Source: Terasakiispira papahanaumokuakeensis
GTDB taxonomy: Bacteria > Pseudomonadota > Gammaproteobacteria > Pseudomonadales > Halomonadaceae
Direction: 5' to 3'
NCBI RefSeq assembly: GCF_001709345.1
Contig: NZ_MDTQ01000001.1
Span: 248,001 to 312,000, forward strand
DNA length: 64,000 bases
Position 1 is the first letter of the stretch. The number at the start of each line of letters is the position of its first letter. A program made the position numbers and the translations under genes. Shown here piece after piece: positions 1 through 9,130 of this stretch. Under the pieces are notes generated by a model. That model saw only the letters and a list, made by a program, of their open reading frames with translations. It had not been told where the DNA came from and ran no database searches.

Positions 1-869
1 GCGGATAGTGGAATCTCTTCACCTTTGATCTGCTGCGGGTAACCGCTGCCATCCCACTTTTCATGGTGATGCAATGCAATTTCTGCGGCCATTTCAATGA
101 CAGGAGCATGCTGCTCAACTGACAGAATGGCATGACCAATTTGTACATGGGCGCGCATGGACTCGAGTTCTTCTTCAGTTAATCTCCCGGGCTTCAGTAG
201 AATTTGATCAGGCACGCCAATTTTGCCGACATCATGCATGGGGGCGGCGAGTCGAATACGTTCGACGTATTCAGCGGGTTGGCCAATATGTTGCGCCAGC
301 AAGGCAGCGCTTTCGCCGATGCGCATGACGTGAGCACCGGTATCATCGTCACGATATTCTGCTGCCGCGCTGAGTGCATTAATAATGGCGTTGCGCGAGT
401 GCTCTAATAAATGCGTTCTTTCTTTGACCTCTTGCTCCAGTTGCCGCCGATGTTGTTGAAGCTGTCGAAAGCTGAAACTGGCTTGAAGGTTATTACGAAC
501 GCGCAACAACAGTTCAAGGTGGTCAAACGGCTTGCTAATAAAATCACGCGCGCCTGCGGCTAATGCTTGATGCCGGGTTTCGGTATCTTGAAGGGCCGTT
601 AGCGCAATCACCGGCGGGTTTTCTAGCGAAGGAAGTCCAATGGCTTGCATGAATGCAAATCCATTCATTCCCGGCATATTGATATCCAATAACACCAGAT
701 CAAAAGGCGCTTGCTGATGCATTGATAAGGCCTCTTGGGGCGACTCCTGCAAGGTGATATCGGTTAATCCTGCTCCCTTTAAAATTGCACTCATTAAGCG
801 CAGGTTGGTTGCAATGTCATCCACCACGAGAATACGGCTGGCTGTCAGATGAGGTGGAATGACGATCAT
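1..869 (-). CDS. Response regulator with receiver and HD-GYP domains (partial, C-terminus off the left edge)
   Basis: The protein starts with a receiver domain (acidic pair near residues 17-18, phospho-acceptor D62 in LLDINMP, lysine in the FISKPFD segment), then a short helical linker, then an HD-GYP domain with HDVGKIGVPD and the HHEKWDGSGYP signature. HD-GYP domains usually hydrolyse cyclic di-GMP, so the likely output is lowering c-di-GMP after phosphorylation. The ATG at 869 lies inside the end of the upstream sensor kinase gene (53-bp overlap, different frame), which suggests translational coupling and a kinase-regulator pair. The reading frame is open to base 1; the C-terminal part is not in the window. 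The domain calls are firm; the signal and physiological target are unknown. Confidence 0.9.
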   Translation of the reverse strand, partial: MIVIPPHLTASRILVVDDIATNLRLMSAILKGAGLTDITLQESPQEALSMHQQAPFDLVLLDINMPGMNGFAFMQAIGLPSLENPPVIALTALQDTETRHQALAAGARDFISKPFDHLELLLRVRNNLQASFSFRQLQQHRRQLEQEVKERTHLLEHSRNAIINALSAAAEYRDDDTGAHVMRIGESAALLAQHIGQPAEYVERIRLAAPMHDVGKIGVPDQILLKPGRLTEEELESMRAHVQIGHAILSVEQHAPVIEMAAEIALHHHEKWDGSGYPQQIKGEEIPLS

Positions 870-3735
870 AAGCAACTCCCGACAAATCAGAGATAAAAGT
901 GTCCATTTCGGCAGCGGTTATGGGTAGATGAAGGCGTGGCAGTAATGCTAACAGTGGATCATTGGGGCCTTCATCGAGCCTTATACAGCCGGTTTGGGTG
1001 ATCAGCTGATGCCAGTCTTCCGTGATGGGGAAGGGGAGCAACTGTGTTTCGATCATTAATAATGGGGGTGCTCCCTGTTGACTCATGGCTTCTATTAATT
1101 CGAGGCCATCTTCAGGGTGATCACAGACCAATAAAATATAGCCCAAGGTTTGAGCGGCTGCTTGAAGTTGGTTGATGGTGTTATGGTCTTGAGTGATCGC
1201 CAGCCAAGTGTCTGTGCTCCAATGGCTATGTTCATCTGAGGTCTGAGGCGTTTGGCTTAAAGGTAAGGTAAACCAGAAATGAGCCCCTTGCCCCTCCTCA
1301 CTGTCGAGCCCGATGTCTCCTCCCATACTCAATACCAGTTCATGACATAAGCTGAGCCCGATACCGCTACCTGGAATCGGGCTATGCTCCATCCCCAGGC
1401 GATTAAAAGGCGTAAATAGCTCGGCTTGGCGAGCGCGGGGAATACCTGTGCCGTTGTCTTTGACTTCAATACGAACCCAGCGCTCTTCGGGGATTAACGA
1501 GACCGCCACATGACCACCTGGCCAGTTGTATTTAATCGCGTTAGAAATCAAATTGTGCAAGATCTGTCTGAGTCGCGTCGCATCCGCTCTGACGAGCAAT
1601 GAGTCTATGTGGGGGCATGAGGTGAGCTGGCATTCAATTTGATGCGCTTGGGCGATGACCTGCATTTGGTTGACCACACTTTTGACCAATGCGATCAGGT
1701 CTATGGGGGTGAGTTGAAGCCTCAGTGTGTTGTTGTGTGCCTGAGGTTGATCCAGCAAGTCATTGATTAAGGCATTCAGATGTTGGCCCGCAACCAGCAC
1801 TTCTTTGACTTGGTGTAGGTGCTGCCCGGTTAATTCCTGCGAGAGAAGCTGGCTAAACCCTATGATGCTATTTAAGGGTGTTTTGAGTTCATGGTTCATC
1901 CGCGCCATGAATTCGGCCTTTGCTTGATTGGCTTCTTCGGCCACTTTTACGGCTATTTCAAGCGCTTCTTGTTGGCGCTTCAGTAGGCTGATATCGACAT
2001 CCGTACCCATCAATTCGACAGGCTGGTGACGTAGATCTCGTTGATTGGTTTTGCCTTGAGTCATGACCCAAAACCACTGCCCATGAGCATCTTTAAGCCG
2101 GTAGTCGCAGATAAACTGCTCGATCCTGCCGCTGCGAATCTGCTGGCGCAAGTGGTCCAGTCGGGCTTGGTCTTCTGGATGGATCAAAGGATTTAAATCT
2201 TCCCAGTGAGTGAGCTCATCTGGTGTCAGCCCTAATCTATGCGCAAAGCCCGGGCTGCACTGATAGCGATCGTGGACTAAGTCGATGTGCCAAATGTTTT
2301 CTGTTGTCGTTTCTAACACTTGCTGTAAACGAAGATGCTGCTGTTCGGCGGCCGCAGCACTTTGGGCCAATAAGTGCCCCATCCGTTGTACCGCTTGGCC
2401 CGCTTGTTGTATTTCAAAAATAGGGCTCTGGAGGACAGGCTGTTGATATTGCCCGGCACCGATTAGGCCGAGTTGATCATGTAACTGATGAAGCGGGGAG
2501 GCGATGTTATTGGCGATGACACGACTATGGCGCCAGATATAACCCAAAAAACCGATATAGAAGAGAAGCAAACCGGTAATCATGACATAGCCCAGCTGCT
2601 GGTATGAGGCATAGAGCTGATCTGTGCTGGCATAAAGGTTTTGATCTTTGGCCAGGGTGAGCAGTTGCCATTGGGTATGGGGTATTTGTGCCCAGGCCAC
2701 GGTAAAGGCCTGTTGGTTTAAAGTGATATGAAGCGCACCATTCTCTGGGGCGTTTTGAATGGCCTCCATTAAATTCTGTTTCATGTGTTGGTGATGGCCC
2801 GCCTCATGAGTCTTTAACAACACATTCTTGTTTAACGTTGAGCGGGTCGGCAGGTTTGGCGTAGAGGGAGCGTTTAAATCCAGCCGTCCCTGTGGGGGCA
2901 CGGCTAATAAATTGCCATTTGAGTCCATTAACGCGGCATAGCCGGACCAGGGCACTTTAAGTTGCTCTATGTGCTCAACCAGTGTTTCTGCGGAGATATC
3001 AATGCCTACAACGCCACTCATTGGAGCGTTGGGCTCAAGGTAAATTGGGGCGACGAGTGAAATTGTCCAGCCTTGTCCTGCCGGGTCCAGGTAGGTTTCG
3101 GTCCAGATGGTTTGACGTTCAGGGTTGTGAGTGGGGTCGGCTTGGTAGTAAAAGTTGAATGCTGTGATATCCACTTGATCAGGGTATTGCTGGTGCGTAT
3201 CCATCCAGGGATAAATACGGTGATAGTTGTCTGCGGTATTGAAGTAAAGCGCGGTAATCCATGGATTTAATGCATAGAAATCCTGCATCAGCGGGTCTAG
3301 CTTGGCCATATGGAGAGCCATTCGGTGATCTTGTTGGCTGAGCGGTGTTCGGGCTGAATAAAAGGCCGCTGCTCCGCCTTGGTCGCGGTCGGTATAAAAC
3401 ACACCATTTTCAGTGGTGCGGTACCGTTGCGCTTCTTCTGAGTGAAGAATTGAAGCCTCGATGGGCGTATTTAAAATTCGCTGGGTATCGCGCTGTAATA
3501 CCGTCAGGGTTTGTTCCAAGTGATTTAACTCTTGCTGAACAATCAAAGCCTCACGCTGGGCACTGTGTTTTAAGGTGTACTCTGCCTCCGAATGGGTTTG
3601 TGCCATGCTGTCTTGCTGCATCATGGATTGTGTCAAAAAATAAACGGTCACGAGCACCGCCTCTACCAGCATCAGGGGTAGCAAGGCATTGCGAATGAAG
3701 CCGCGGTACATCCATTGACGGGCTGATAACAACAC
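817..3735 (-). CDS. Hybrid sensor histidine kinase with periplasmic Cache-like domain, PAS and degenerate receiver
   Basis: A 972-residue membrane sensor kinase. Order seen: an N-terminal membrane segment (about residues 14-36), a long extracytoplasmic region to about 385 resembling a double Cache sensor (MSGVVGIDIS-type segment), a second membrane segment near 385-405, a PAS/PAC region (about 470-590), a HisKA box with H615 in NHELKTP, an N-box near 730, and ATP-binding G-boxes DNGTGIP and GSGIGLSL. The last ~120 residues look like a receiver, but the acceptor position carries Glu (E896 in LLMIET) and the conserved Lys is not evident, so this domain probably cannot be phosphorylated. The gene overlaps the HD-GYP regulator downstream, its likely partner. 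The ligand is not predictable from sequence. Confidence 0.9.
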   Translation of the reverse strand: MLLSARQWMYRGFIRNALLPLMLVEAVLVTVYFLTQSMMQQDSMAQTHSEAEYTLKHSAQREALIVQQELNHLEQTLTVLQRDTQRILNTPIEASILHSEEAQRYRTTENGVFYTDRDQGGAAAFYSARTPLSQQDHRMALHMAKLDPLMQDFYALNPWITALYFNTADNYHRIYPWMDTHQQYPDQVDITAFNFYYQADPTHNPERQTIWTETYLDPAGQGWTISLVAPIYLEPNAPMSGVVGIDISAETLVEHIEQLKVPWSGYAALMDSNGNLLAVPPQGRLDLNAPSTPNLPTRSTLNKNVLLKTHEAGHHQHMKQNLMEAIQNAPENGALHITLNQQAFTVAWAQIPHTQWQLLTLAKDQNLYASTDQLYASYQQLGYVMITGLLLFYIGFLGYIWRHSRVIANNIASPLHQLHDQLGLIGAGQYQQPVLQSPIFEIQQAGQAVQRMGHLLAQSAAAAEQQHLRLQQVLETTTENIWHIDLVHDRYQCSPGFAHRLGLTPDELTHWEDLNPLIHPEDQARLDHLRQQIRSGRIEQFICDYRLKDAHGQWFWVMTQGKTNQRDLRHQPVELMGTDVDISLLKRQQEALEIAVKVAEEANQAKAEFMARMNHELKTPLNSIIGFSQLLSQELTGQHLHQVKEVLVAGQHLNALINDLLDQPQAHNNTLRLQLTPIDLIALVKSVVNQMQVIAQAHQIECQLTSCPHIDSLLVRADATRLRQILHNLISNAIKYNWPGGHVAVSLIPEERWVRIEVKDNGTGIPRARQAELFTPFNRLGMEHSPIPGSGIGLSLCHELVLSMGGDIGLDSEEGQGAHFWFTLPLSQTPQTSDEHSHWSTDTWLAITQDHNTINQLQAAAQTLGYILLVCDHPEDGLELIEAMSQQGAPPLLMIETQLLPFPITEDWHQLITQTGCIRLDEGPNDPLLALLPRLHLPITAAEMDTFISDLSGVAYDRHSTSSDSQPYSRGG

Positions 3736-3885
3736 AGATCGACTCCCTCGGGTTGTGCACGAGGAATCAACTCAGCCTATGAGGCTGACGGTTTTGAGAT
3801 CCCTCTTTTTAGATATAGTGAATTTTTCGCGACTTTTCTGTGTTTAATGAATCATGGTGCTGTGCTGGGGGCGACGGCGAGGCGG

Positions 3886-3914
3886 TGTTTTTACTTGGAC
3901 AAAATCGCTATACT
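3886..3914 (+). promoter_or_regulatory. Candidate sigma70 promoter for valS
   Basis: TGTTTT (3886-3891) and TATACT (3909-3914) are separated by 17 bp. The -10 is good and the -35 is weak. It would start a transcript near 3921 and give valS a leader of about 208 nt that contains the long stem described next. Assigned by eye only. Confidence 0.4.
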
Positions 3915-3943
3915 GTTACGCCTTTCTTGATCGCTTGATGTTG

Positions 3944-4029
3944 ATGCTGATCACGCGGAGCAGGTGGGCGCTTTAGCACGCGGTATACACGTTCTGTGCG
4001 GTGCTACGTTCATGCGTAGTGATCAGCAT
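3944..4029 (+). ncRNA. Structured 5' leader of valS (candidate regulatory RNA)
   Basis: An 11-bp perfect inverted repeat (ATGCTGATCAC at 3944-3954, GTGATCAGCAT at 4019-4029) encloses a second one (TAGCAC at 3974-3979, GTGCTA at 4001-4006). The element lies within the 393-bp gap between the divergently oriented kinase gene and valS, 99 bp before the valS start. No T-box hallmarks are visible and gammaproteobacteria normally lack T-boxes, so it is not assigned to a known class. It could be a cis-regulatory leader or simply a DNA dyad. The rest of the gap holds only the candidate promoter and no gene. Confidence 0.4.
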
Positions 4030-4128
4030 AAGCTTGGCGGATATCAGTTCAGCATTCCCCTTATTTTTTGATTAGCGGTTCGGGCTTATTACATAGTCCC
4101 GCCCGGTCTCAACGATGGCATAGACGGC

Positions 4129-7020
4129 ATGGATAAAACTTCACAGACATCTGAGCAAAATTCCCTGGATAAGACCTACCAACCGGCTGATATTGAACGA
4201 CGCTGGGCGCCGCATTGGGAGGCTCAGGGTTATTTTCGTCCTTCTGGCCAGGGCCCTTCATTCAGCCAGATGATCCCCCCCCCGAATGTGACCGGTAGTC
4301 TGCATATGGGGCATGCATTCCAGGATACGATTATGGATATCCTGACGCGTTGGCATCGTATGAAAGGGCATAACACCCTTTGGCAAGTGGGCACCGATCA
4401 TGCCGGTATTGCGACTCAGATGTTGGTTGAGCGCAAGCTGGAGGCCGAAGAAGGTAAAACGCGCCATGATCTTGGGCGTGAAGCTTTTCTCGATAAAGTC
4501 TGGGAATGGAAAGCTGAATCGGGCGGCAATATTACCCGTCAATTGCGTCGCTTGGGGGCCTCTGTTGATTGGGAGCGTGAACGCTTTACGATGGATGACG
4601 GCTTTTATAAAGCGGTCCAGCAGGTCTTCATTCGGCTGTATGACGATGGCTTGATTTATCGCGGTAAGCGTTTGGTCAATTGGGACCCTAAACTGCACAC
4701 GGCTATTTCTGACTTGGAAGTTGAAAACAAGGATCAGCAGGGCCAGTTTTGGCACTTTCGTTACCCGCTGGCCGATGGTCTGAAAACACGTGATGGCCAA
4801 GATCATTTGGTGGTGGCGACGACTCGCCCGGAAACACTGCTGGGTGATACTTGTGTCGCCGTTAACCCTGATGATGAGCGATATGCTGATTTGGTCGGTC
4901 AGCATGTGATCCTGCCTTTGGTTGGGCGCCGCTTGGAAATTGTCGCGGATGAACACGCCGACATGGAGAAAGGCTCTGGCTGCGTCAAGATCACGCCGGC
5001 TCATGATTTTAATGACTATGAGGTTGGTAAGCGGCATCAGCAGCCGCTGATTAATGTCATGAGCTTGAGTGCAGCGATTTTGGATCAAGCCCAAGCCTTT
5101 GATCTGAAAGGTCAGCCGTTGAGCGGTATCGATACATCTATTCCAGAAGCGTATCGTGGATTGGACCGCTATGAAGCGCGTCGTTTGATTGTGGCGGATA
5201 TGGAGGCGGCTGGCTTGCTGGAGCAGGTTGAGCCGATCAGTAATACCTTGCCTTATGGCGACCGCTCCGGAGTGGTGATTGAACCGTTATTAACGGATCA
5301 GTGGTTTGTCCGTATTCAGCCTTTAGCTGAGCCGGCGATTCAGGCTGTTGAGGCTGGGGATATCCGGTTTGTCCCTAAACAATATGAAAATATGTATTTC
5401 GCCTGGATGCGCGACATTCAGGATTGGTGTATTTCTCGCCAGCTTTGGTGGGGCCACCGTATTCCCGCTTGGTATGACGATCAAGGGAATGTCTATGTGG
5501 GGAGTGACGAGGCCGATGTCCGCGCCAAATATGGGTTAGCCGATGATCTGACCCTGAATCAGGACGAAGATGTATTGGATACCTGGTTCAGTTCTGGCTT
5601 GTGGACGTTCGGCACTTTGGGTTGGCCCGAATCCACCGAAGCGCTGAAAGCCTTTCACCCAACCAATGTCTTGGTGACCGGGTTTGACATCATTTTCTTC
5701 TGGGTCGCCCGGATGATTATGCTGACGCTGCACTTTATGAAAGATGAGCAGGGCAAACCTCAGGTGCCTTTCCGGGATGTCTATGTGACCGGCCTGATTC
5801 GTGATGAGCAAGGCCAGAAAATGTCTAAATCCAAGGGTAATGTGTTGGATCCGCTGGACATGGTGGACGGTATCAGCCTTGAGGATCTGTTGGCTAAACG
5901 CACCGGCAACATGATGCAGCCACAGATGGCGGAAAAAATTGCCAAGCGGACACAGAAAGCTTTCCCCGACGGGATTGCCGCACATGGTACCGATGCACTT
6001 CGCTTTACGCTGGCGGCGCTGGCTTCCACTGGGCGTGATATCAACTGGGATATGAAGCGTCTGGAAGGGTATCGTAATTTCTGTAACAAGCTATGGAATG
6101 CCGCGCGTTACGTGCTCTCTAATGCCGAAGGCGAGGATTGTGGCCAGCATGGTGGTGAGGTCGAGCTGACACTGGCGGATCGTTGGATTATCAGTCGTTT
6201 GCAGCAAACTGAGCAAAGTGTCACTCAACATCTGGAGCAATATCGCTTCGATCTGGCGGCCAATACCCTGTATGAGTTCATTTGGAATGAATACTGTGAT
6301 TGGTATTTAGAATTGTCTAAGCCTGTCCTTTGGGATGAAAATGCGAGTGCGGCACGTTTGCGAGGCACACGTCAGACGCTTGTCCGAGTATTGGAAGTGA
6401 CCTTACGTTTGGCTCACCCCATTATGCCGTTTATCACTGAAGAAATTTGGCAGCGCGTGGCGCCGTTGGCGGGCTTAGCGGGCGAAACGATTATGTTGCA
6501 GCCTTGGCCTCAAGCCGATCAATCACGTATTGATGCTGCGGCAGAGCAAGATATTGAATGGGTGAAAGGCATCATTGTGGCGATCCGTAATCTGCGTGCG
6601 GAGATGAATATTGCCCCCGGAAAACCTCTGCCGATTCTGCTTTATAAAGGGCATTCTGAAGACCTGCGTCGATTGAATGACAATCGTGTGTTCTTGCAGA
6701 AGCTAGCCAAGTTGGAGTCTGTGACTTGGGTTGAGCATGAAGCTGACTTGCCGATGAGCGCCATGCAGCTGGTGGGTGAGATGGAAGTTCGTCTCCCCAT
6801 GGCCGGTTTTATCGACAAAGAAGCAGAAATTACACGCCTGAGCAAAGAGGTCGATCGTCTGGGGCAAGATATTAAGCGCACTGAAGGCAAGCTCAGTAAC
6901 GAGGCCTTTGTGAGTAAGGCGCCTGAAGCGGTTGTCCAGAAGGAGCAAACCAAATTAGCTGAGGCGCGCCAGGCTCAAGCGACACTGCAAGAGCAAATTG
7001 AGCAGCTCAAAGCACTGTAA
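4129..7020 (+). CDS. valS: Valyl-tRNA synthetase
   Basis: Class Ia aminoacyl-tRNA synthetase that charges tRNA-Val with valine in the cytoplasm. At 963 residues it has family-typical length. The HIGH motif appears as HMGH at 59-62 and the KMSKS loop as KMSKS at 564-568. The connective peptide 1 editing domain lies between, with the [11 protein letters not shown] segment near 228-238, used to clear mischarged threonine. The anticodon-binding domain and a C-terminal coiled-coil arm (about 890-963, rich in E, K, L, Q) complete the protein. The usual gammaproteobacterial partner holC is not adjacent. A strong terminator follows about 90 bp after the stop, so valS appears to be a single-gene unit behind its own leader. 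Confidence 0.98.
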   Translation: MDKTSQTSEQNSLDKTYQPADIERRWAPHWEAQGYFRPSGQGPSFSQMIPPPNVTGSLHMGHAFQDTIMDILTRWHRMKGHNTLWQVGTDHAGIATQMLVERKLEAEEGKTRHDLGREAFLDKVWEWKAESGGNITRQLRRLGASVDWERERFTMDDGFYKAVQQVFIRLYDDGLIYRGKRLVNWDPKLHTAISDLEVENKDQQGQFWHFRYPLADGLKTRDGQDHLVVATTRPETLLGDTCVAVNPDDERYADLVGQHVILPLVGRRLEIVADEHADMEKGSGCVKITPAHDFNDYEVGKRHQQPLINVMSLSAAILDQAQAFDLKGQPLSGIDTSIPEAYRGLDRYEARRLIVADMEAAGLLEQVEPISNTLPYGDRSGVVIEPLLTDQWFVRIQPLAEPAIQAVEAGDIRFVPKQYENMYFAWMRDIQDWCISRQLWWGHRIPAWYDDQGNVYVGSDEADVRAKYGLADDLTLNQDEDVLDTWFSSGLWTFGTLGWPESTEALKAFHPTNVLVTGFDIIFFWVARMIMLTLHFMKDEQGKPQVPFRDVYVTGLIRDEQGQKMSKSKGNVLDPLDMVDGISLEDLLAKRTGNMMQPQMAEKIAKRTQKAFPDGIAAHGTDALRFTLAALASTGRDINWDMKRLEGYRNFCNKLWNAARYVLSNAEGEDCGQHGGEVELTLADRWIISRLQQTEQSVTQHLEQYRFDLAANTLYEFIWNEYCDWYLELSKPVLWDENASAARLRGTRQTLVRVLEVTLRLAHPIMPFITEEIWQRVAPLAGLAGETIMLQPWPQADQSRIDAAAEQDIEWVKGIIVAIRNLRAEMNIAPGKPLPILLYKGHSEDLRRLNDNRVFLQKLAKLESVTWVEHEADLPMSAMQLVGEMEVRLPMAGFIDKEAEITRLSKEVDRLGQDIKRTEGKLSNEAFVSKAPEAVVQKEQTKLAEARQAQATLQEQIEQLKAL

Positions 7021-7110
7021 TGAGGATGCTGCTGGTGACCACTTGTTCAGCGAGTGGTTTCCAGCATGAACCCCTGTGTTTCTCTGGCCGCTGTTAAAGG
7101 CCTCAATATG

Positions 7111-7144
7111 AAGCCCTGTCTGGGTCGATGGCAGGGCTTTTTTT
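7111..7144 (+). terminator. Rho-independent terminator of valS
   Basis: AAGCCCTG (7111-7118) pairs with CAGGGCTT (7132-7139), followed by T7 (7138-7144). It ends one base before an in-frame ATG of the next gene, which argues that the next gene starts at the later ATG (7172). Confidence 0.9.
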
Positions 7145-7171
7145 ATGTCGAATGTTCTGGAGTGTTTAACA

Positions 7172-7783
7172 ATGACAACAGTGGATCCAGTGCAGCACTC
7201 TTTGCTTGAAGATATGGTGGCGATGCTGCTAGGTACCGCCTTAGTGGCATTAGGGATCGCCTTTTATACTCATGCCCAGTTGCTCACAGGCAGTACGGCG
7301 GGGATGGCCTTCTTGCTGACCTATGCTTCAGATTGGCGTTTTGGCCCCTTATTCTTTTTGATTAACATCCCTTTTTATATTTTTGGGGTGATGCAGATGG
7401 GGTGGCGATTCACTTGCCGGACTTTTGTGGCGGTGGGTCTTGTCTCACTTTTTTCAGAACTCACGCCCCAATGGGTGACTTTTTCGACGTTAGCACCGGC
7501 TTATGCCGCCATTCTGGGCGGTTTGATGATGGGCGTCGGTTTTTTGATTCTGTTTCGTCATAAAGCGAGCCTGGGCGGTGTGAATATTTTGTCGTTGTAC
7601 TTGCAGGATCGCTATGGCATTCGGGCGGGTAAGTTTCAGATGGGGGTTGATGTCTGTATTGTCGCTATGGCCTTTTGGGTCGTGCCTTGGCCGCAAGTGC
7701 TTCTATCCGTATTAGGCGCGGTTGCGATGAACTTGGTCGTCGCCTTGAATCATCGATCTGGACGTTATATCGGTGTGAGCTAA
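7172..7783 (+). CDS. YitT/DUF161-family inner membrane protein
   Basis: About 203 residues with five or six hydrophobic segments, including a TGSTAGMAFLLTY stretch and GVGFLILFRHKASLGGVNIL, features typical of the YitT membrane-protein family. Function in the family is unknown; some members are annotated as transporters without proof. The start is placed at 7172 because GGAG lies about 9 bp upstream. An earlier in-frame ATG at 7145 abuts the valS terminator T-run and lacks a ribosome-binding site. No promoter is obvious between the terminator and 7172, so expression may rely on read-through. Confidence 0.8.
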   Translation: MTTVDPVQHSLLEDMVAMLLGTALVALGIAFYTHAQLLTGSTAGMAFLLTYASDWRFGPLFFLINIPFYIFGVMQMGWRFTCRTFVAVGLVSLFSELTPQWVTFSTLAPAYAAILGGLMMGVGFLILFRHKASLGGVNILSLYLQDRYGIRAGKFQMGVDVCIVAMAFWVVPWPQVLLSVLGAVAMNLVVALNHRSGRYIGVS

Positions 7784-8089
7784 TCAGCCGCTTTTGTGTC
7801 GAATAGACAGACATATCCCCTTTTTGTTTGTAGCGTCTTTGTATGTGGCTTCATCCTGACCTATGATGGATAAAGGTGACAGACAGAAAAGGGGCTTTTC
7901 ACCGAGAGATTGAGCGCTGACCAAGAGACTTGCAAGTGGAACTTTTGAACATGTGAATGTTCTGATTGTGGTAAGAGTTCTTGTGTTAAGACGTTGCGGT
8001 AGGCGAGCCGATGTGCTGAGAGTGTGATATTTGATCACTGGCGCTCATCTGTTTGTTTTTTGTCACTCCCGACTGACCGGAGGGCTGCT
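7784..8089. other. Spacer without a recognised gene
   Basis: About 300 bp between the YitT-like gene and a small membrane-protein gene. I see a distant inverted repeat (CCCCTTTT near 7818, AAAAGGGG near 7887), each arm beside a GACAGACA copy. A smaller dyad, GAACATGTGAATGTTC, lies near 7946. Open frames here show no family resemblance. Confidence 0.4.
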
Positions 8090-8251
8090 ATGACCTTAGA
8101 AGGTTTAACTGTTGTAATGTGGTTGGCGGCGTTGCTGGCTGGCACTAGTTTGCTATTGAATCAGTGGCGGCAAATCCAAGCAGCACGTCAAATGAAGCGT
8201 GTGCCCATCCGGATTGATGACGAACAGCCACGTCGGCGAGAACGTTTCTGA
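8090..8251 (+). CDS. Small single-pass membrane protein, unknown function
   Basis: A 53-residue open frame: a hydrophobic helix (about residues 6-24, LTVVMWLAALLAGTSLLL) followed by a basic, arginine-rich tail. The start at 8090 is preceded by a clear ribosome-binding site (GGAGG at 8079-8083, about 7 bp upstream). An upstream in-frame ATG has no such site. I do not recognise the family. It stands alone between two spacers and is followed by a degenerate 14-bp repeat array and a terminator. The good ribosome-binding site and helix-plus-basic-tail layout favour a real gene, but conservation would have to confirm it. Confidence 0.55.
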   Translation: MTLEGLTVVMWLAALLAGTSLLLNQWRQIQAARQMKRVPIRIDDEQPRRRERF

Positions 8252-8282
8252 CGTTGGTTGGGATGATTTGATGAGCGTGATT

Positions 8283-8352
8283 TGATTGAAATGACCTAAT
8301 CGAAACGCCTTAATCAAAATAATCTAATCCAAGTCACATGGTCCAAATAACA
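8283..8352 (+). repeat. Degenerate 14-bp tandem array, five units
   Basis: Five contiguous 14-bp units starting at 8283, 8297, 8311, 8325 and 8339 share a TAATCNAAA-like core (for example TAATCGAAACGCCT, TAATCAAAATAATC, TAATCCAAGTCACA). The array abuts the following terminator. It is one of several short tandem arrays in spacers of this window. Confidence 0.6.
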
Positions 8353-8353
8353 T

Positions 8354-8385
8354 AAAACCCGGCAACGATCGTTGCCGGGTTTTTT
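8354..8385. terminator. Strong, near-symmetric terminator
   Basis: ACCCGGCAAC and its complement GTTGCCGGGT flank the centre GATC, with A4 on the left and T6 on the right. It can stop the rightward small-protein transcript and, because of the A-run, the leftward cold-shock transcript as well. Confidence 0.85.
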
Positions 8386-8431
8386 GATCACCGCGTGGTC
8401 ATCTGAGTGTTGATCCCCATGGCTATGGCAT

Positions 8432-8466
8432 GGCGATCAATATGAATGGGTCACGCTGTGATCGCC
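8432..8466. other. Inverted repeat just after the cold-shock gene
   Basis: GGCGATCA (8432-8439) and TGATCGCC (8459-8466) form an 8-bp stem that ends 8 bp from the csp stop codon. There is no T-run; it may protect the 3' end of the csp mRNA. Confidence 0.4.
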
Positions 8467-8473
8467 GAGTGCC

Positions 8474-8677
8474 TTAGGAAACAGTGACTTTAGCCGCCTG
8501 CAGTCCTTTTTTGCCCTGAGCCACTTCGTAGGATACCTGCTGCCCTTCCTGCAGGGTTTTGAAGCCGTCGGCTTGGATTTCAGAGAAATGAACGAAGAGG
8601 TCATCACCTCCGTCCGCCGGAGTGATAAATCCAAAACCTTTGGCGTCGTTAAACCATTTAACTGTACCGGTTGCCAT
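8474..8677 (-). CDS. Cold-shock domain protein (CspA family)
   Basis: A 67-residue single cold-shock domain that binds single-stranded RNA/DNA, with RNP1 (KGFGFI) and RNP2 (LFVHF) in place and the usual N-terminal GTVKWFN. Family members act as RNA chaperones; some are cold-induced, others constitutive. The start is set at 8677, where the standard MATGTVKWF begins behind an AAGGAAAG ribosome-binding site; an upstream in-frame extension would be atypical. The gap above the gene is 453 bp, which allows the long 5' leader typical of cold-induced csp genes, but I could not find a convincing cold box, so cold regulation is only a possibility. Confidence 0.95.
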   Translation of the reverse strand: MATGTVKWFNDAKGFGFITPADGGDDLFVHFSEIQADGFKTLQEGQQVSYEVAQGKKGLQAAKVTVS

Positions 8678-9130
8678 CTTGCTTTCCTTTACTTTTCCAA
8701 TCGTTCTTACCAAGAGCCCGGATAGGCCCATCCTTCCGGGTTGAGGTTCTACAAGTGAGACTTCAGCGGACGATCGAAAAGCTCAGGTGGCACTGTCATG
8801 ATGTCACGTCGCCTCGATGACACTGATGTACTGCTTTGGACTTGCGACCTTCAAAATGAAGACTGGGATATTTTGCAGGCTTTGTCGAGTGCTTTTTAAT
8901 TGATATTTACATTTCGATTTAATGACAACTTAGTGGGAGGTCGCGTCATATCGCGTTTATAGCATACAAAAACTGGCTGAACTGCGTTTGTAGAAATACC
9001 GTGAGCGTTTAAGTGAATAGCTTTCGATCTAGGCTTGTCGCTAAAAAGTATCAGTCGTTATCCCGGGGAAGTCTGGTTAAGGTTTAGCCAACGTTGGGTC
9101 TGGTTCCGCGTGTGACATAGGAGACGTGAT
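8678..9130. other. Intergenic region between csp and the TraX-like gene
   Basis: This 453-bp gap separates two divergent genes and should hold both promoters and the csp leader. It contains an AT-rich stretch near 8895-8935. I see no coding frame with family resemblance and no confident hairpin or promoter. Confidence 0.4.

Noticed and set aside
3944-4029. valS leader considered as a T-box riboswitch
   Set aside because: No T-box sequence, no specifier-loop layout, and T-boxes are essentially absent from gammaproteobacteria.
4258-5094. Long open frame on the minus strand inside valS
   Set aside because: It is fully antisense to the well-conserved valS and shows no family motif; a composition shadow.
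7815-7895. CCCCTTTT/AAAAGGGG inverted repeat considered as an insertion-sequence remnant
   Set aside because: Arms are only 8 bp, no target duplication and no transposase fragment are visible.
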